From the NCBI GenBank assembly GCA_035506135.1, contig DATJPY010000031.1, positions 1 to 64,000 of the forward strand: DNA of 64,000 bases. The letters are read 5' to 3'. Both the position numbers and the translations under genes were made by a program. This document shows, in pieces, positions 1-8,584 of the stretch (positions are counted from its first letter, which is position 1; each line of letters opens with the position of its first letter). The DNA is from DATJPY01 sp035506135 (GTDB taxonomy: Bacteria; Myxococcota_A; UBA9160; PR03). The notes under the pieces were generated by a model. That model was not told the origin of the DNA. It did not search any database and was given only the letters and a program-made list of their open reading frames with translations.

Positions 1-13
1 GCTAGAGACCGGC

Positions 14-958
14 GTGGAGCCGCGGACGCGCATCTTCGTGGCCGGCGACCGCGACTTCGTCGGGGCCGCGCTGGCGCGGCGACTGCGCGCGGCCGGCTGC
101 GATCGGCTGATTGGCGAGGGCGACGCGGCGCCCGACCTGCGCGACGCGGCGGCGGTCGACGCATTCTTCGCGCGCCAGCGTCCCGAGCTGGTGTTCCTGC
201 TCGGCGGGCGCTCCGGCGGGATCGCCCGCAACCAGCGCGAGGGCGCCGAGCTGATGCTCGACAACCTGCTGGTGGAGACCTCGGTGGTGCGCGCCGCCCA
301 GCGCCACGGCGCGCGCAAGCTGCTCTACCTCGCCGCGGCCTGCATCTACCCGCGCGAGTGCGAACAGCCGATGCGTCCCGATCAGCTCGGCAGCGGTCCG
401 CTCGAGCCCACCAGCGCGCCCTACGCGCTCGCCAAGTGGGCCGGGCTCGAGCTGTGCCGCGCCTTCGCGCGCCAGGCCGGCGGCGGCTTCGCCGGCGCGA
501 TCCCCGCCAATCCCTTCGGGCCCGGCGACTCGATCGATCCCGACGACGCGCACGTGGTCGGCGCGCTGCTCCGCCGCATGCACCGCGCGAAGCGGCGCGG
601 CGAGACCGAGGTGGTCGTGTGGGGCAGCGGGCTCGCGCAGCGCGACTTCCTCTTCGTCGACGACCTCGCCGACGCCTGCGTGTTCCTGATGGAGCGCTTC
701 GACGGTCCCGATCCGATCAACGTGTCGGCCGGCGCGCATCTCACGATCGCGGAGGTCGCCGAGCGGATCCAGAAGGTGGTGGGCTTCGCGGGCCGGCTGC
801 GCTTCGACCGGAGCCGGCCGGAGGGCGCCCCCCGCAAGCTGCTCGACGGCGCCCCGCTGCGCCGGCTCGGCTGGACGCCCCGCACCTCGCTCGACGACGC
901 GCTGGCCGCCACCTATCGCTGGCTGCTCGAGCGCGATGACGAGGTGATGCGTGGGTGA
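14..958 (+). CDS. GDP-L-fucose synthase-like SDR (epimerase/reductase)
   Basis: This 314-residue extended short-chain dehydrogenase reads through as a GDP-L-fucose/GDP-colitose synthase relative, enzymes that epimerise and reduce GDP-4-keto-6-deoxy sugars with NADPH. Visible family blocks are CIYP (110-113), YALAK with catalytic Y137 and K141, HV at 180-181 matching the epimerisation His, and VVVWGSG followed by RDFLFVDDLADA. Two departures stand out: the Ser expected two residues before C110 is Ala108, and the nucleotide loop reads AGDRDFVG instead of a GxxGxxG-type loop. GTG start at 14; the end overlaps the next gene by 8 nt. It heads a seven-gene run with a ColD-like dehydratase three genes later, so a dideoxysugar role is plausible but unproved. 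Confidence 0.85.
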   Translation: MEPRTRIFVAGDRDFVGAALARRLRAAGCDRLIGEGDAAPDLRDAAAVDAFFARQRPELVFLLGGRSGGIARNQREGAELMLDNLLVETSVVRAAQRHGARKLLYLAAACIYPRECEQPMRPDQLGSGPLEPTSAPYALAKWAGLELCRAFARQAGGGFAGAIPANPFGPGDSIDPDDAHVVGALLRRMHRAKRRGETEVVVWGSGLAQRDFLFVDDLADACVFLMERFDGPDPINVSAGAHLTIAEVAERIQKVVGFAGRLRFDRSRPEGAPRKLLDGAPLRRLGWTPRTSLDDALAATYRWLLERDDEVMRG

Positions 959-1907
959 CGCGCGCCTCGAGCGCATCTTCCGCTCGCTCCACCGCATCCG
1001 CCGCGTGGAGGAGGAGATCGCGCGCGTCTACCCGACCGACGCGATCAAGAGCCCCATCCACCTGTCGATCGGGCAGGAGGCGGTGTCGGTGGGGCTGTGC
1101 GAGGCGCTGCGCCCGGAGGACGCTGCGTTCGGGAGCTACCGCTCCCACGCGCTCTATCTGGCGAAGGGAGGCGACCTGCGCGCGATGATCGCCGAGCTGT
1201 ACGGGAAGGTCGGCGGCTGCGCGCGAGGCAAGGGCGGGTCGATGCACCTGGTCGACGCGGCCCACGGCGTCTTCGGCGCGTCGGCGGTGGTGGGCACGAC
1301 GATCCCGCACGCCGTCGGCTACGCCTACGCCGTGAAGCTGCGCCGCGAGCCGCGCGTCGTGGCGAGCGTCTTCGGCGACGGCGCGGTGGACGAGGGAGTC
1401 TTCTACGAGAGCATCAACTTCGCGGCGCTGAAGCAGCTCCCGGTGCTGTTCGTGTGCGAGAACAACGGCTATGCGATCCACACCCACCAGCGCCTCCGGC
1501 AGCACGTGCCCGACGCGTGCGCGCGGGCGCGCGCGCTCGGGATTCCCGCCGAGCGCATCGACGACGGCGACGTGCTGCGCATCGTCGAGCGGGCGGGCGA
1601 GCTCGTGCGCGCGCTCCGCGCCGGCGAGGGGCCGCGCTTCCTCGAGTGCCTCACCTACCGCCTGAAGGAGCACGTCGGCCCCGGCGAGGACTGGCACCTC
1701 GGCTATCGCGACCGGGCGGAGGCGGAGCCGTGGCTCCGACGCGATCCGGTGTCGACGCTGGCGGAGGCCGTGGGCGACGACGCGCGTCGCCGCATCGAGG
1801 CCGAGGTCGCCGCCGAGGTCGCGGACGCCTTCGCGTGGGCGGAGCGCAGCCCGTTTCCCGCGCCCGACGAGCTGCTCCGCCACGTCTTCCGGGAGCCGGC
1901 GGCGTGA
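951..1907 (+). CDS. TPP-dependent dehydrogenase E1 alpha-like subunit
   Basis: This 318-residue protein matches the alpha subunit of 2-oxo-acid dehydrogenase E1 components, which bind thiamine pyrophosphate and decarboxylate a 2-oxo acid. The TPP/Mg motif GDGAVDEG lies at 142-149 and closes with ENN at 170-172; an earlier GSYRSHALYLAKGG block also fits the family. The GTG start overlaps the reductase gene by 8 nt, and the end overlaps the beta subunit by 4 nt (GTGA). No lipoyl E2 or E3 gene is nearby. Inside a sugar/glycosyltransferase run it may transfer a two-carbon unit to a sugar or process a keto acid, rather than form pyruvate dehydrogenase; this is inference. Confidence 0.85.
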   Translation: MGDARLERIFRSLHRIRRVEEEIARVYPTDAIKSPIHLSIGQEAVSVGLCEALRPEDAAFGSYRSHALYLAKGGDLRAMIAELYGKVGGCARGKGGSMHLVDAAHGVFGASAVVGTTIPHAVGYAYAVKLRREPRVVASVFGDGAVDEGVFYESINFAALKQLPVLFVCENNGYAIHTHQRLRQHVPDACARARALGIPAERIDDGDVLRIVERAGELVRALRAGEGPRFLECLTYRLKEHVGPGEDWHLGYRDRAEAEPWLRRDPVSTLAEAVGDDARRRIEAEVAAEVADAFAWAERSPFPAPDELLRHVFREPAA

Positions 1908-2953
1908 GCGAGCGGACCGGGAGCTACGTCGACGCGCTGCGCGAGGCCGTCGACCAGGAGATGGCGCGCGATCCCGCAGTCGTCTGCTTCGGGCTCGACG
2001 TCGACGACCCGAAGGCGATCCAGGGGACCACGCGCGGGCTCGCCGAGAAGTACGGCTCCGAGCGCGTCTTCGGCACGCCGCTCGCCGAGGACGCGATGAC
2101 CGGCGTCGCGATCGGCATGGCGCTGGCGGGGCTGCGTCCCATCCACGTCCACATCCGCATGGACTTCCTGCTGCTCGCGATGAACCAGCTCGTGAACATC
2201 GCCGCCAAGGCGTCCTACATGTACGGCGGACAGGTCCACCTGCCGCTGGTGGTGCGCTCGATGATCGGGAAGAGCTGGGGGCAGGGCGCGCAGCACTCGC
2301 AGGGGCTCTACCCGCTCTTCATGCAGGTGCCCGGGCTCAAGGTCGCCGCCCCCACCAACCCGCACGACGCCAAGGGCTGCCTCGTGGCGGCGATTCGCGA
2401 CGACAACCCGGTCATGATGGTGGAGCACCGGCTCCTGTATCCGCATCGCGGCCCGCTCCCCGAGGCGCCCTACGAGGTGGCGCCCGGGCGCGCCCGGGTC
2501 GCCGCCCCCGGCGCCGACGTGACGCTCGTCGGTGTCTCCCACGCGCTGATCGACTGCCTGCGCGCGCGCCGCCACCTGGAGGAGGTGGGCGTCTCGGCGG
2601 AGGTGATCGACCCGATCTGGCTCGCGCCGCTCGACCTCGACGCGATCGCGGAGTCCGCGGCCCGGACCGGGCGGCTGGTCGCGGTCGACAATGGCTGGAT
2701 CCCCTGCGGCGCCGGCGCCGAGATCGTCGCCGGTGTCGCGGAGCGGCTCGGCGGCGCGCGGGATCTGCGCGTGGCACGGCTCGGCTTCGCGCCGACGCCG
2801 TGCCCGCCGACGCCGGCGCTCGAGAAGCTCTTCTACCCCGATCCGCGCAGCATCGCGGCCGCCGCATTCGACCTGGTCGAGGGCCGCGCCACCGGCTGGA
2901 TGCCGGACGAGCGGCCCGACGACGCGGAGCTCGAGTTCCGGGGGCCGTTCTGA
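1904..2953 (+). CDS. TPP-dependent dehydrogenase E1 beta-like subunit
   Basis: This 349-residue protein is the beta partner of the preceding E1 alpha. It has the transketolase pyrimidine-binding domain in the N-terminal half (FGTPLAEDAMTGVAIGMA, then MNQLVNIAAKA, YMYGGQ and GQGAQHSQ) and the transketolase C-terminal domain in the second half (VTLVGVSH, VIDPIWLAPLD, VDNGW). The GTG start at 1904 overlaps the alpha stop as GTGA, so the pair is probably translationally coupled and forms a heterotetramer. The stop overlaps the next ATG by one base (TGATG). Substrate is unknown; the missing E2/E3 argues against a classical oxo-acid dehydrogenase complex. Confidence 0.85.
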   Translation: MSERTGSYVDALREAVDQEMARDPAVVCFGLDVDDPKAIQGTTRGLAEKYGSERVFGTPLAEDAMTGVAIGMALAGLRPIHVHIRMDFLLLAMNQLVNIAAKASYMYGGQVHLPLVVRSMIGKSWGQGAQHSQGLYPLFMQVPGLKVAAPTNPHDAKGCLVAAIRDDNPVMMVEHRLLYPHRGPLPEAPYEVAPGRARVAAPGADVTLVGVSHALIDCLRARRHLEEVGVSAEVIDPIWLAPLDLDAIAESAARTGRLVAVDNGWIPCGAGAEIVAGVAERLGGARDLRVARLGFAPTPCPPTPALEKLFYPDPRSIAAAAFDLVEGRATGWMPDERPDDAELEFRGPF

Positions 2954-4134
2954 TGTCGTGGCCCCTGATGCGCGGCAACATCGCGCGCGCGGATCTCGAC
3001 GCGGTGATCCGCTTCCTCTCGGACGACGAGCCGGTGCTCACCCAGTCGAAGCAGGTGGAGCTCTTCGAGCAGGAGTGGTCGAGCTGGCTGGGTGTGCGCC
3101 ACAGCGTATTCGTCAACTCTGGGTCGTCCGCGAACCTGATCACGATCGCTGCGCTGCGGCATCGCGACGGGCCCGGCGAGGTGATCGTCCCCACCCTCAC
3201 CTGGGTGTCCGACGTGGCCGCGGTGCTCCACTGCGGCATGACGCCGGTCTTCGTCGACATCGATCCGCGCACGCTCGGCATGGACAACGAGCAGGTGATC
3301 GAGCGGCTCGGCCCACGCACGCGCGCGGTGTTCCTCACCCACGTGCTGGGCTACAACGCGCTCTCGCAGCGCCTGCTCGACGTGCTGCGCGAGCGGGGGA
3401 TCCCGCTGCTCGAGGACGCGTGCGAGTCCCACGGCACCACCTTCCGCGGCCGCAAGGTCGGGACCTTCGGCCTGGCCTCGAACTACTCCTTCTACTACGC
3501 GCACCACATGAGCACGATCGAGGGCGGGATGGTGTGCACCGACGAAGCGGATCTCGCGGCGATGCTGCGGATGCTGCGCGCGCACGGCCTGGTGCGCGAG
3601 GCCGGCTCCGAGGCGGTGAAGCGCCGCTACGCCGACGCGCATCCCGACCTCACGCCGGACTTCATCTTCGCGCTGCCGGGCTTCAACGTGCGCTCGAACG
3701 AGATCAGCGCCGTGATCGGGCGCTCGCAGCTCCGGCGCCTCGACGCGAACAACGAGCTGCGCCGCGCGAACCTGGCGCTGTTCCTCCGCCACCTGGACCC
3801 CGCGCACTACGTCACCGACTTCGACACCGAGGGGAGCTGCAACTACGCGCTGACCCTCGTGCTTCGCGAGCCCGACACGGCGCTGCGCGACCGCGTCGTG
3901 GCGGCGCTGCGCGAGCACGGCATCGAGTTCCGGCGCGGCACGTCGGGCGGAGGCAACCAGCTCCGGCAGCCCTATCTGCAGGGCCGCGTCCCGGAGGCGG
4001 AGATCCGCCGCCGCTTCCCGCGCGTGGACCACGTGCACTTCTACGGCTTCTACATCGGCAACTATCCGGAGCTCCCGCAGGGCTCCATCCTCGGACTGTG
4101 CGATATGCTGAATGCCCTTCCGGCCGGAGTGTAG
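2953..4134 (+). CDS. DegT/DnrJ-fold PLP enzyme with His in place of Lys (ColD-like 3-dehydratase)
   Basis: This 393-residue protein has the fold-type I DegT/DnrJ/EryC1 sugar aminotransferase layout: FVNSGSSANL (53-62) binds the PLP phosphate and LLEDACESHG (152-161) carries the PLP Asp. Where aminotransferases have the PLP Lys, this protein reads YYAHHMSTIEGG (181-192), with His184/His185. Substitution of that Lys by His is the hallmark of the PLP 3-dehydratases ColD and E1/RfbH, which remove the C3 hydroxyl of a 4-keto sugar. Length matches ColD (about 388). The best guess is 3-deoxygenation of a nucleotide-bound 4-keto-6-deoxyhexose. The ATG start overlaps the previous stop; the GDP-fucose-synthase-like gene in the same run fits a colitose-type route. 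Confidence 0.82.
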   Translation: MSWPLMRGNIARADLDAVIRFLSDDEPVLTQSKQVELFEQEWSSWLGVRHSVFVNSGSSANLITIAALRHRDGPGEVIVPTLTWVSDVAAVLHCGMTPVFVDIDPRTLGMDNEQVIERLGPRTRAVFLTHVLGYNALSQRLLDVLRERGIPLLEDACESHGTTFRGRKVGTFGLASNYSFYYAHHMSTIEGGMVCTDEADLAAMLRMLRAHGLVREAGSEAVKRRYADAHPDLTPDFIFALPGFNVRSNEISAVIGRSQLRRLDANNELRRANLALFLRHLDPAHYVTDFDTEGSCNYALTLVLREPDTALRDRVVAALREHGIEFRRGTSGGGNQLRQPYLQGRVPEAEIRRRFPRVDHVHFYGFYIGNYPELPQGSILGLCDMLNALPAGV

Positions 4135-4136
4135 GC

Positions 4137-5648
4137 GTGGCGGCGAAGCGCGAGGTCGAGCTGGTGCTGGTGAACCCGGGCGGGCGCGCGGGTATCTACC
4201 AGTCGCTCGCGGCGTCGCTCACCGCCGTCGAGCCGCCGGTGTGGGCGGGGCTGATGGCGAGCTTCGTGCAGCGCCGCGGCCACGAGGTCCAGATCGTCGA
4301 CGCCAACGCCGAAGGGCTGACCCCCGAGGAGACGGCCGCGCGGGTCGCGGCGATGCGCCCTCGCCTCGCGGCGGTCGTGGTCTACGGCCACCAGCCCTCG
4401 GCGTCGACCCAGGTGATGCCCGCCGCGAGCGCGGCGGCGACCGCGCTCAAGCAGGCGGAGCCGGAGCTGCCGGTGCTCCTGCTCGGCGGGCACGCGGCCG
4501 CCCTGCCCGCGCGCACGCTCGCCGAGGAGCGCGCCGACTTCGTCGCCGCCGGCGAAGGCCTCTACACACTGGTGGATCTGCTGGAGGCGCTCGCGAGCGC
4601 GGACCCGGATCTCGGCAGGGTGCGAGGCCTCTGGTATCGAGACGCGGGGCGGCCGCGCGCCGCGTCGGGCGTGCCGCCGCTGCTCGACGATCTCGACGCC
4701 CAGATGCCGGGAGTGGCGTTCGACCTGCTGCCGATGGAGCGCTACCGCGCCCACAACTGGCACTGCTTCGGCGAGGCGTCGCGCGCGCCCTACGCGGCGA
4801 TCTACACCACCCTCGGCTGCCCCTACAAGTGCAGCTTCTGCTGCATCCAGGCCCCGTTCAAGAGCGGCGAGGCGGAGGCGGGCTACCGCGCCAGCACCAA
4901 CAGCTATCGCTTCTGGAGCCCCACCCGCGTGGTCGACGAGCTCACGGCCCTGGTCGAGCGCCACGGCGTGCGCCACGTCAAGATCGCCGACGAGATGTTC
5001 GTGCTGAACGCGCGGCACGTGAACGCCATCTGCGACGGCATCGCCGAGCGCGGCCTCGATCTCAACATCTGGGCGTATGCGCGGGTCGACACCGTGAAGG
5101 ACTCGATGATCGAGAAGCTGGCTCGCGCGGGCGTGCGCTGGCTTGCCTTCGGCATCGAGGCGGCGAGTGAGCGGGTGCGCGCGGACGTCGACAAGGGGTT
5201 CGACGACCAGCTCGTTCACCGCACGCTCGAGCGGGTGCGCGCCGCCGGCATCCACGTGATCGGCAACTACATCTTCGGCCTGCCCGAGGACGACCTCGCG
5301 AGCATGCAGCAGACCCTCGACCTCGCCCTCGAGCTGAACTGCGAGTTCGCCAACTTCTACTGCGCGATGGCGTACCCCGGATCGCCGCTCTACGAGCGGG
5401 CGCAGGCCGAGGGCTGGTCGCTGCCTTCGAGCTGGAGCGGCTACTCGCAGCACAGCGTCGACTCGCTGCCGCTCCCGACCCGCCACCTGTCCGCCGCCGA
5501 GGTGCTCCGCTTCCGCGACCAGGCGTTCCACGCCTACTTCGCGAGCCCGCGCTATCTCGCGCTGGCCGAGGCGAAGTTCGGGGCGCAGACCGTGCGCGAG
5601 ATCCGCGACATGACGTCGCTGCGGCTCGAACGCCGGAACGTCGCGTGA
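4137..5648 (+). CDS. B12-binding radical SAM protein
   Basis: This 503-residue protein has an N-terminal cobalamin-binding Rossmann-like domain (about 1-160, opening EVELVLVNPGG) and a radical SAM core with the CxxxCxxC cluster motif at C228, C232 and C235. Further core blocks are KIADEMF, AFGIEAASERVR and GNYIFGLPEDD. This is the domain order of class B methylases and cyclases such as BchE and HpnR; the substrate cannot be read from sequence. The B12 domain lacks an obvious DxHxxG motif, as is common in this class. GTG start at 4137, two bases after the previous stop; the end overlaps the glycosyltransferase by 4 nt. It may C-methylate or rearrange the sugar or lipid made by this operon. Confidence 0.88.
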   Translation: MAAKREVELVLVNPGGRAGIYQSLAASLTAVEPPVWAGLMASFVQRRGHEVQIVDANAEGLTPEETAARVAAMRPRLAAVVVYGHQPSASTQVMPAASAAATALKQAEPELPVLLLGGHAAALPARTLAEERADFVAAGEGLYTLVDLLEALASADPDLGRVRGLWYRDAGRPRAASGVPPLLDDLDAQMPGVAFDLLPMERYRAHNWHCFGEASRAPYAAIYTTLGCPYKCSFCCIQAPFKSGEAEAGYRASTNSYRFWSPTRVVDELTALVERHGVRHVKIADEMFVLNARHVNAICDGIAERGLDLNIWAYARVDTVKDSMIEKLARAGVRWLAFGIEAASERVRADVDKGFDDQLVHRTLERVRAAGIHVIGNYIFGLPEDDLASMQQTLDLALELNCEFANFYCAMAYPGSPLYERAQAEGWSLPSSWSGYSQHSVDSLPLPTRHLSAAEVLRFRDQAFHAYFASPRYLALAEAKFGAQTVREIRDMTSLRLERRNVA

Positions 5649-6601
5649 GCGGTGCGCGCCCCCTGCTCTCGGTCGTGCTCTCCTTCCGGAACGAGGAGGA
5701 GGTGCTGCCCGAGCTCGTCGCGCGGCTCGCCAAGGCGCTCGGCGGCGAGGCCCTCGACTACGAGCTGCTCTTCGTGAACGACGCCTCGACCGACCACTCG
5801 CTCGCGGTCCTGGAGGCCGAGCGCGCCTCGAACCCGCGCATCAAGATCGTCACCATGTCGCGCCGCTTCGGCGTGGCGCCCTGCGTGATGGCCGGGATGG
5901 AGCTCGCGCGCGGGGACGCCGTGGCGTACATGGACGCCGACCTGCAGGACCCCCCGGAGCTGCTCCCGGAGCTGGTCGCGCGCTGGCGCGAGGGCGCCGA
6001 GGTCGTCTACACCGTGCGCACTGCGCGCCGCGGCGAGTCGGCGGCGAAGCGCCTCATCACGCGTGCCGCCTACCGGCTGATCCGCCTCGCCTCGGAGATC
6101 GAGCTGCCGATCGAGGCGGGCGACTTCAAGCTGCTCTCGCGGCGGGCGCTCGACCGGCTGCTCGAGCTGCCCGAGCGCGAGCTCTACATGCGCGGCCTGG
6201 TCGCCTGGGTCGGGTTCCGGCAGGTCGCGGTCCCCTACGAGCGCGCGCCGCGCGCGGCGGGTCACTCGCACTTCCCTCTGCTGCGCAGCTGGGGTCCGGC
6301 CCGCAGCTTCGCGGCCGCGCTCACCTCGTTCTCCCACGCGCCGCTGCTCGCGTTCCTCGTGCTCGGCGCCGCCGGCTGCGCGCTCTCGCTCGGGGCGCTC
6401 GTCGCCGTCGCCCTGCTGCGCGCGGCCGGCATCGCCTGGCCGCACGGCGCCGGGCTCGTCGCCTTCGCGCTCCTCCTGTGGGCGACCCTGGCGCTCGGCA
6501 TCGGCTCCATCGGGCTGTATCTGGCCAGAATACACCGTGAGGTGCTGGGACGACCGCGCTACGTGATCGAGAGCACCATCGGCTTCGATGAGCGAGCCTG
6601 A
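5645..6601 (+). CDS. Family 2 glycosyltransferase, polyprenyl-phosphate type
   Basis: This 318-residue protein begins with a GT-A glycosyltransferase 2 domain (VVLSFRNEEEVLPELV, FVNDASTDHS, YMDADLQDPPELLPELV with the metal-binding DAD) and ends in two predicted membrane helices (about 228-255 and 262-292). This matches the DPM1/GtrB/ArnC class, which transfers a sugar from a nucleotide to undecaprenyl phosphate on the cytoplasmic face. GTG start at 5645 overlaps the radical SAM stop as GTGA, and its end overlaps the next gene by 14 nt. In context it probably loads the product of the upstream sugar enzymes onto a lipid carrier. Confidence 0.9.
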   Translation: MSGARPLLSVVLSFRNEEEVLPELVARLAKALGGEALDYELLFVNDASTDHSLAVLEAERASNPRIKIVTMSRRFGVAPCVMAGMELARGDAVAYMDADLQDPPELLPELVARWREGAEVVYTVRTARRGESAAKRLITRAAYRLIRLASEIELPIEAGDFKLLSRRALDRLLELPERELYMRGLVAWVGFRQVAVPYERAPRAAGHSHFPLLRSWGPARSFAAALTSFSHAPLLAFLVLGAAGCALSLGALVAVALLRAAGIAWPHGAGLVAFALLLWATLALGIGSIGLYLARIHREVLGRPRYVIESTIGFDERA

Positions 6602-8552
6602 GCCGCCGCCGGGCGCGACCGTGGCGGCGGTGGCCGCCGCGAGCGCGCTCGCGGGGGCGACGATGGGTGCGCTCGAGCCGGCGTGGCAGGTGGCGATCGA
6701 GCCCGCCCAGGTGCTGGCGGGCATCGTCCACTATCCGGCGGGCAACCCCTTCGGGCTCTACGAGCTCCGCCTCTGGACGCTCTGGCACCAGCTGCTGGCG
6801 CCGCTGCTCGCGCTCGGCGTGCCCGAGCGCGCGCTCACGGTGGCGCTCTCGGGCGTCCTCGGCGCGCTCGCGTTCGCCGCGCTGGCCCTGATGGCGCTGG
6901 CTCACGGTGCGCATCCCGCGCTCGCCTTCGCGACGCCGTTCGCGCTGGTGCGGCTCGAGCCGGCGCTGTGGGGCTTCAGCTACCCGATCCTGCTCGTCGG
7001 ATACGGCCACACCTACGGGATGGCCGGCCTCGCGTGGCTGCTCCTCGCGTGTGCTCTGCTCGGCGCCGGCTGCCGGCGCACGGCGGCCTTCCTGATCGGC
7101 CTCGCGCCCGCGGTGCACGCCTCGCTCGGCGCGTGCTTCGCGCTGGTGGTCGGGGCGTGCGCGCTCGCGGATCCGCGCGAGCTGCGCCCGCACCTTCGCG
7201 GGGTCGTTCTCTGGGGCGGGGTCGGCGCCGCGCTCGCCGGGCTGAGCTTCGGCGTGCAGCGGCTCGCGGTCGCCGCACCGCCGGTCTCCGATGCCACCAC
7301 CGCGGCCCGCTACCTCGACACCTTCGTGCAGCTCTGGGACGCGCATCGCCGTCCCGCCAATCTCGCGGCGTGGAACGTCGCGATGGTTTGGTGCGGGATG
7401 CTGCTGGCGATCGCGCTGCTCGGCTACGGGCGGCGCGTGATCCCGGCGGTGAACCGGCTCTCGCTTCGCATCTTCGTCGCCTGCGGCGCGCTCGGGATGG
7501 CGATCTCGCTCCTGCTGCGGCTGGTGCCCGCCCGCGCGATTCCCGATGCGCTCCTCGTCGCGATGCCGACCCGCCTCGCCAACCTGCCGGCCCTCGCGTT
7601 CGTCCCGCTGCTGTTCGGCGTCCTGTGGCGCCTGCGCGAGTCGGCGGCGGCGCGGCTGCTCCTGCTCGCGCTGGCCGTGATGGCGATCTTCTGGCGGCAG
7701 GCGCCGTGGCTGCGCGCGTACGGGCTCGTCGCCGTGAGCGTCGTCCCGCTGCTGATCGTGGCGGCTCGCACGGAGCCGCGCGCCGCGCTGCGGCTCATCG
7801 GCCTCGGACTCCTCACGTACTTCGGTGTCTACCGGCTCTGGCTCGGACTGCCGATCCTCGGAGCGCGCGGGGCGTCGGGGGTCGCGGCGCTCGCGCTCTG
7901 CGTGCTCGCGCTCGGGTGGATCTGGATCCTTGCGGAGCGAGAGGCCGCGCGCCGGGGCTGGGAAGCGAGGGGGCGCGCGCTCTGCGACCGCCTCGCGCCG
8001 CCGGCTGCTCGGCTGGCGTCGCACCTCGACGGGCCGCTCGCCGTCGCCTTCGCGGTCGCGGTCCTCGCGCTGGCGGTTCCGGTGGCGACTGGCTTCGGGG
8101 CTCGCATGGCCGCGCTGCGCGACCGCACGAGCGACGCCGCGCTGGCTGCCGCGTCGCGGGGCGAGGGGCTGCTCGTGCCCGGTCCCGGGCTCGCCCAGAT
8201 GCAGCTCGCCACGCGCCGGCCGGTGCTGCTCGACCCCGAAGCGCTCGACATGCTGCCGTACGCAGCCGATGGCGGGCCGGAGCTCGCGCGGATCCTGCGC
8301 GACGTCTATGCCGTCGACTACTTCGATCCGCCGCCGCAGGCGCGCAACCGCGCGGTGCTGCCCGAGCAGCCGGTGCGGTCCGCGTGGGAGGGGCGCAGCG
8401 CGGAGGGCTGGACGGAGCTCCGCACCCGCTTCGGCGCCTCGGACGTGCTCGTGCCGTCCACCTGGAGGCTCCAGCTCCCCGAGGTCGCGCGCAGCGACCG
8501 CTACGCGCTCTACCGCATCGAGGCGGCTCCCAGCGCGGCCGACTCGAAGTAG
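6588..8552 (+). CDS. Large polytopic membrane protein of the glycan operon
   Basis: I do not recognise a named family. The 654 residues contain about ten to twelve hydrophobic stretches from residue 8 to about 505, then a roughly 150-residue soluble tail (LLVPGPGLAQMQLATRRP onward). This resembles GT-C fold membrane glycosyltransferases or flippase-like proteins: many helices followed by a periplasmic domain. It starts with ATG inside the GT2 gene and is the last gene of the run. By position it could transfer the lipid-linked sugar to its acceptor in the periplasm. No catalytic Asp/Glu motif is obvious, so function is inferred only from context. Confidence 0.6.
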   Translation: MSEPEPPPGATVAAVAAASALAGATMGALEPAWQVAIEPAQVLAGIVHYPAGNPFGLYELRLWTLWHQLLAPLLALGVPERALTVALSGVLGALAFAALALMALAHGAHPALAFATPFALVRLEPALWGFSYPILLVGYGHTYGMAGLAWLLLACALLGAGCRRTAAFLIGLAPAVHASLGACFALVVGACALADPRELRPHLRGVVLWGGVGAALAGLSFGVQRLAVAAPPVSDATTAARYLDTFVQLWDAHRRPANLAAWNVAMVWCGMLLAIALLGYGRRVIPAVNRLSLRIFVACGALGMAISLLLRLVPARAIPDALLVAMPTRLANLPALAFVPLLFGVLWRLRESAAARLLLLALAVMAIFWRQAPWLRAYGLVAVSVVPLLIVAARTEPRAALRLIGLGLLTYFGVYRLWLGLPILGARGASGVAALALCVLALGWIWILAEREAARRGWEARGRALCDRLAPPAARLASHLDGPLAVAFAVAVLALAVPVATGFGARMAALRDRTSDAALAAASRGEGLLVPGPGLAQMQLATRRPVLLDPEALDMLPYAADGGPELARILRDVYAVDYFDPPPQARNRAVLPEQPVRSAWEGRSAEGWTELRTRFGASDVLVPSTWRLQLPEVARSDRYALYRIEAAPSAADSK

Positions 8553-8584
8553 AGCGGCGCGCGGCCGCGGTCTATGCTCGCGCC

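Noticed and set aside
951..2953. Complete pyruvate dehydrogenase complex
   Set aside because: Only the E1 subunits are present; no E2 or E3 gene lies in the window.
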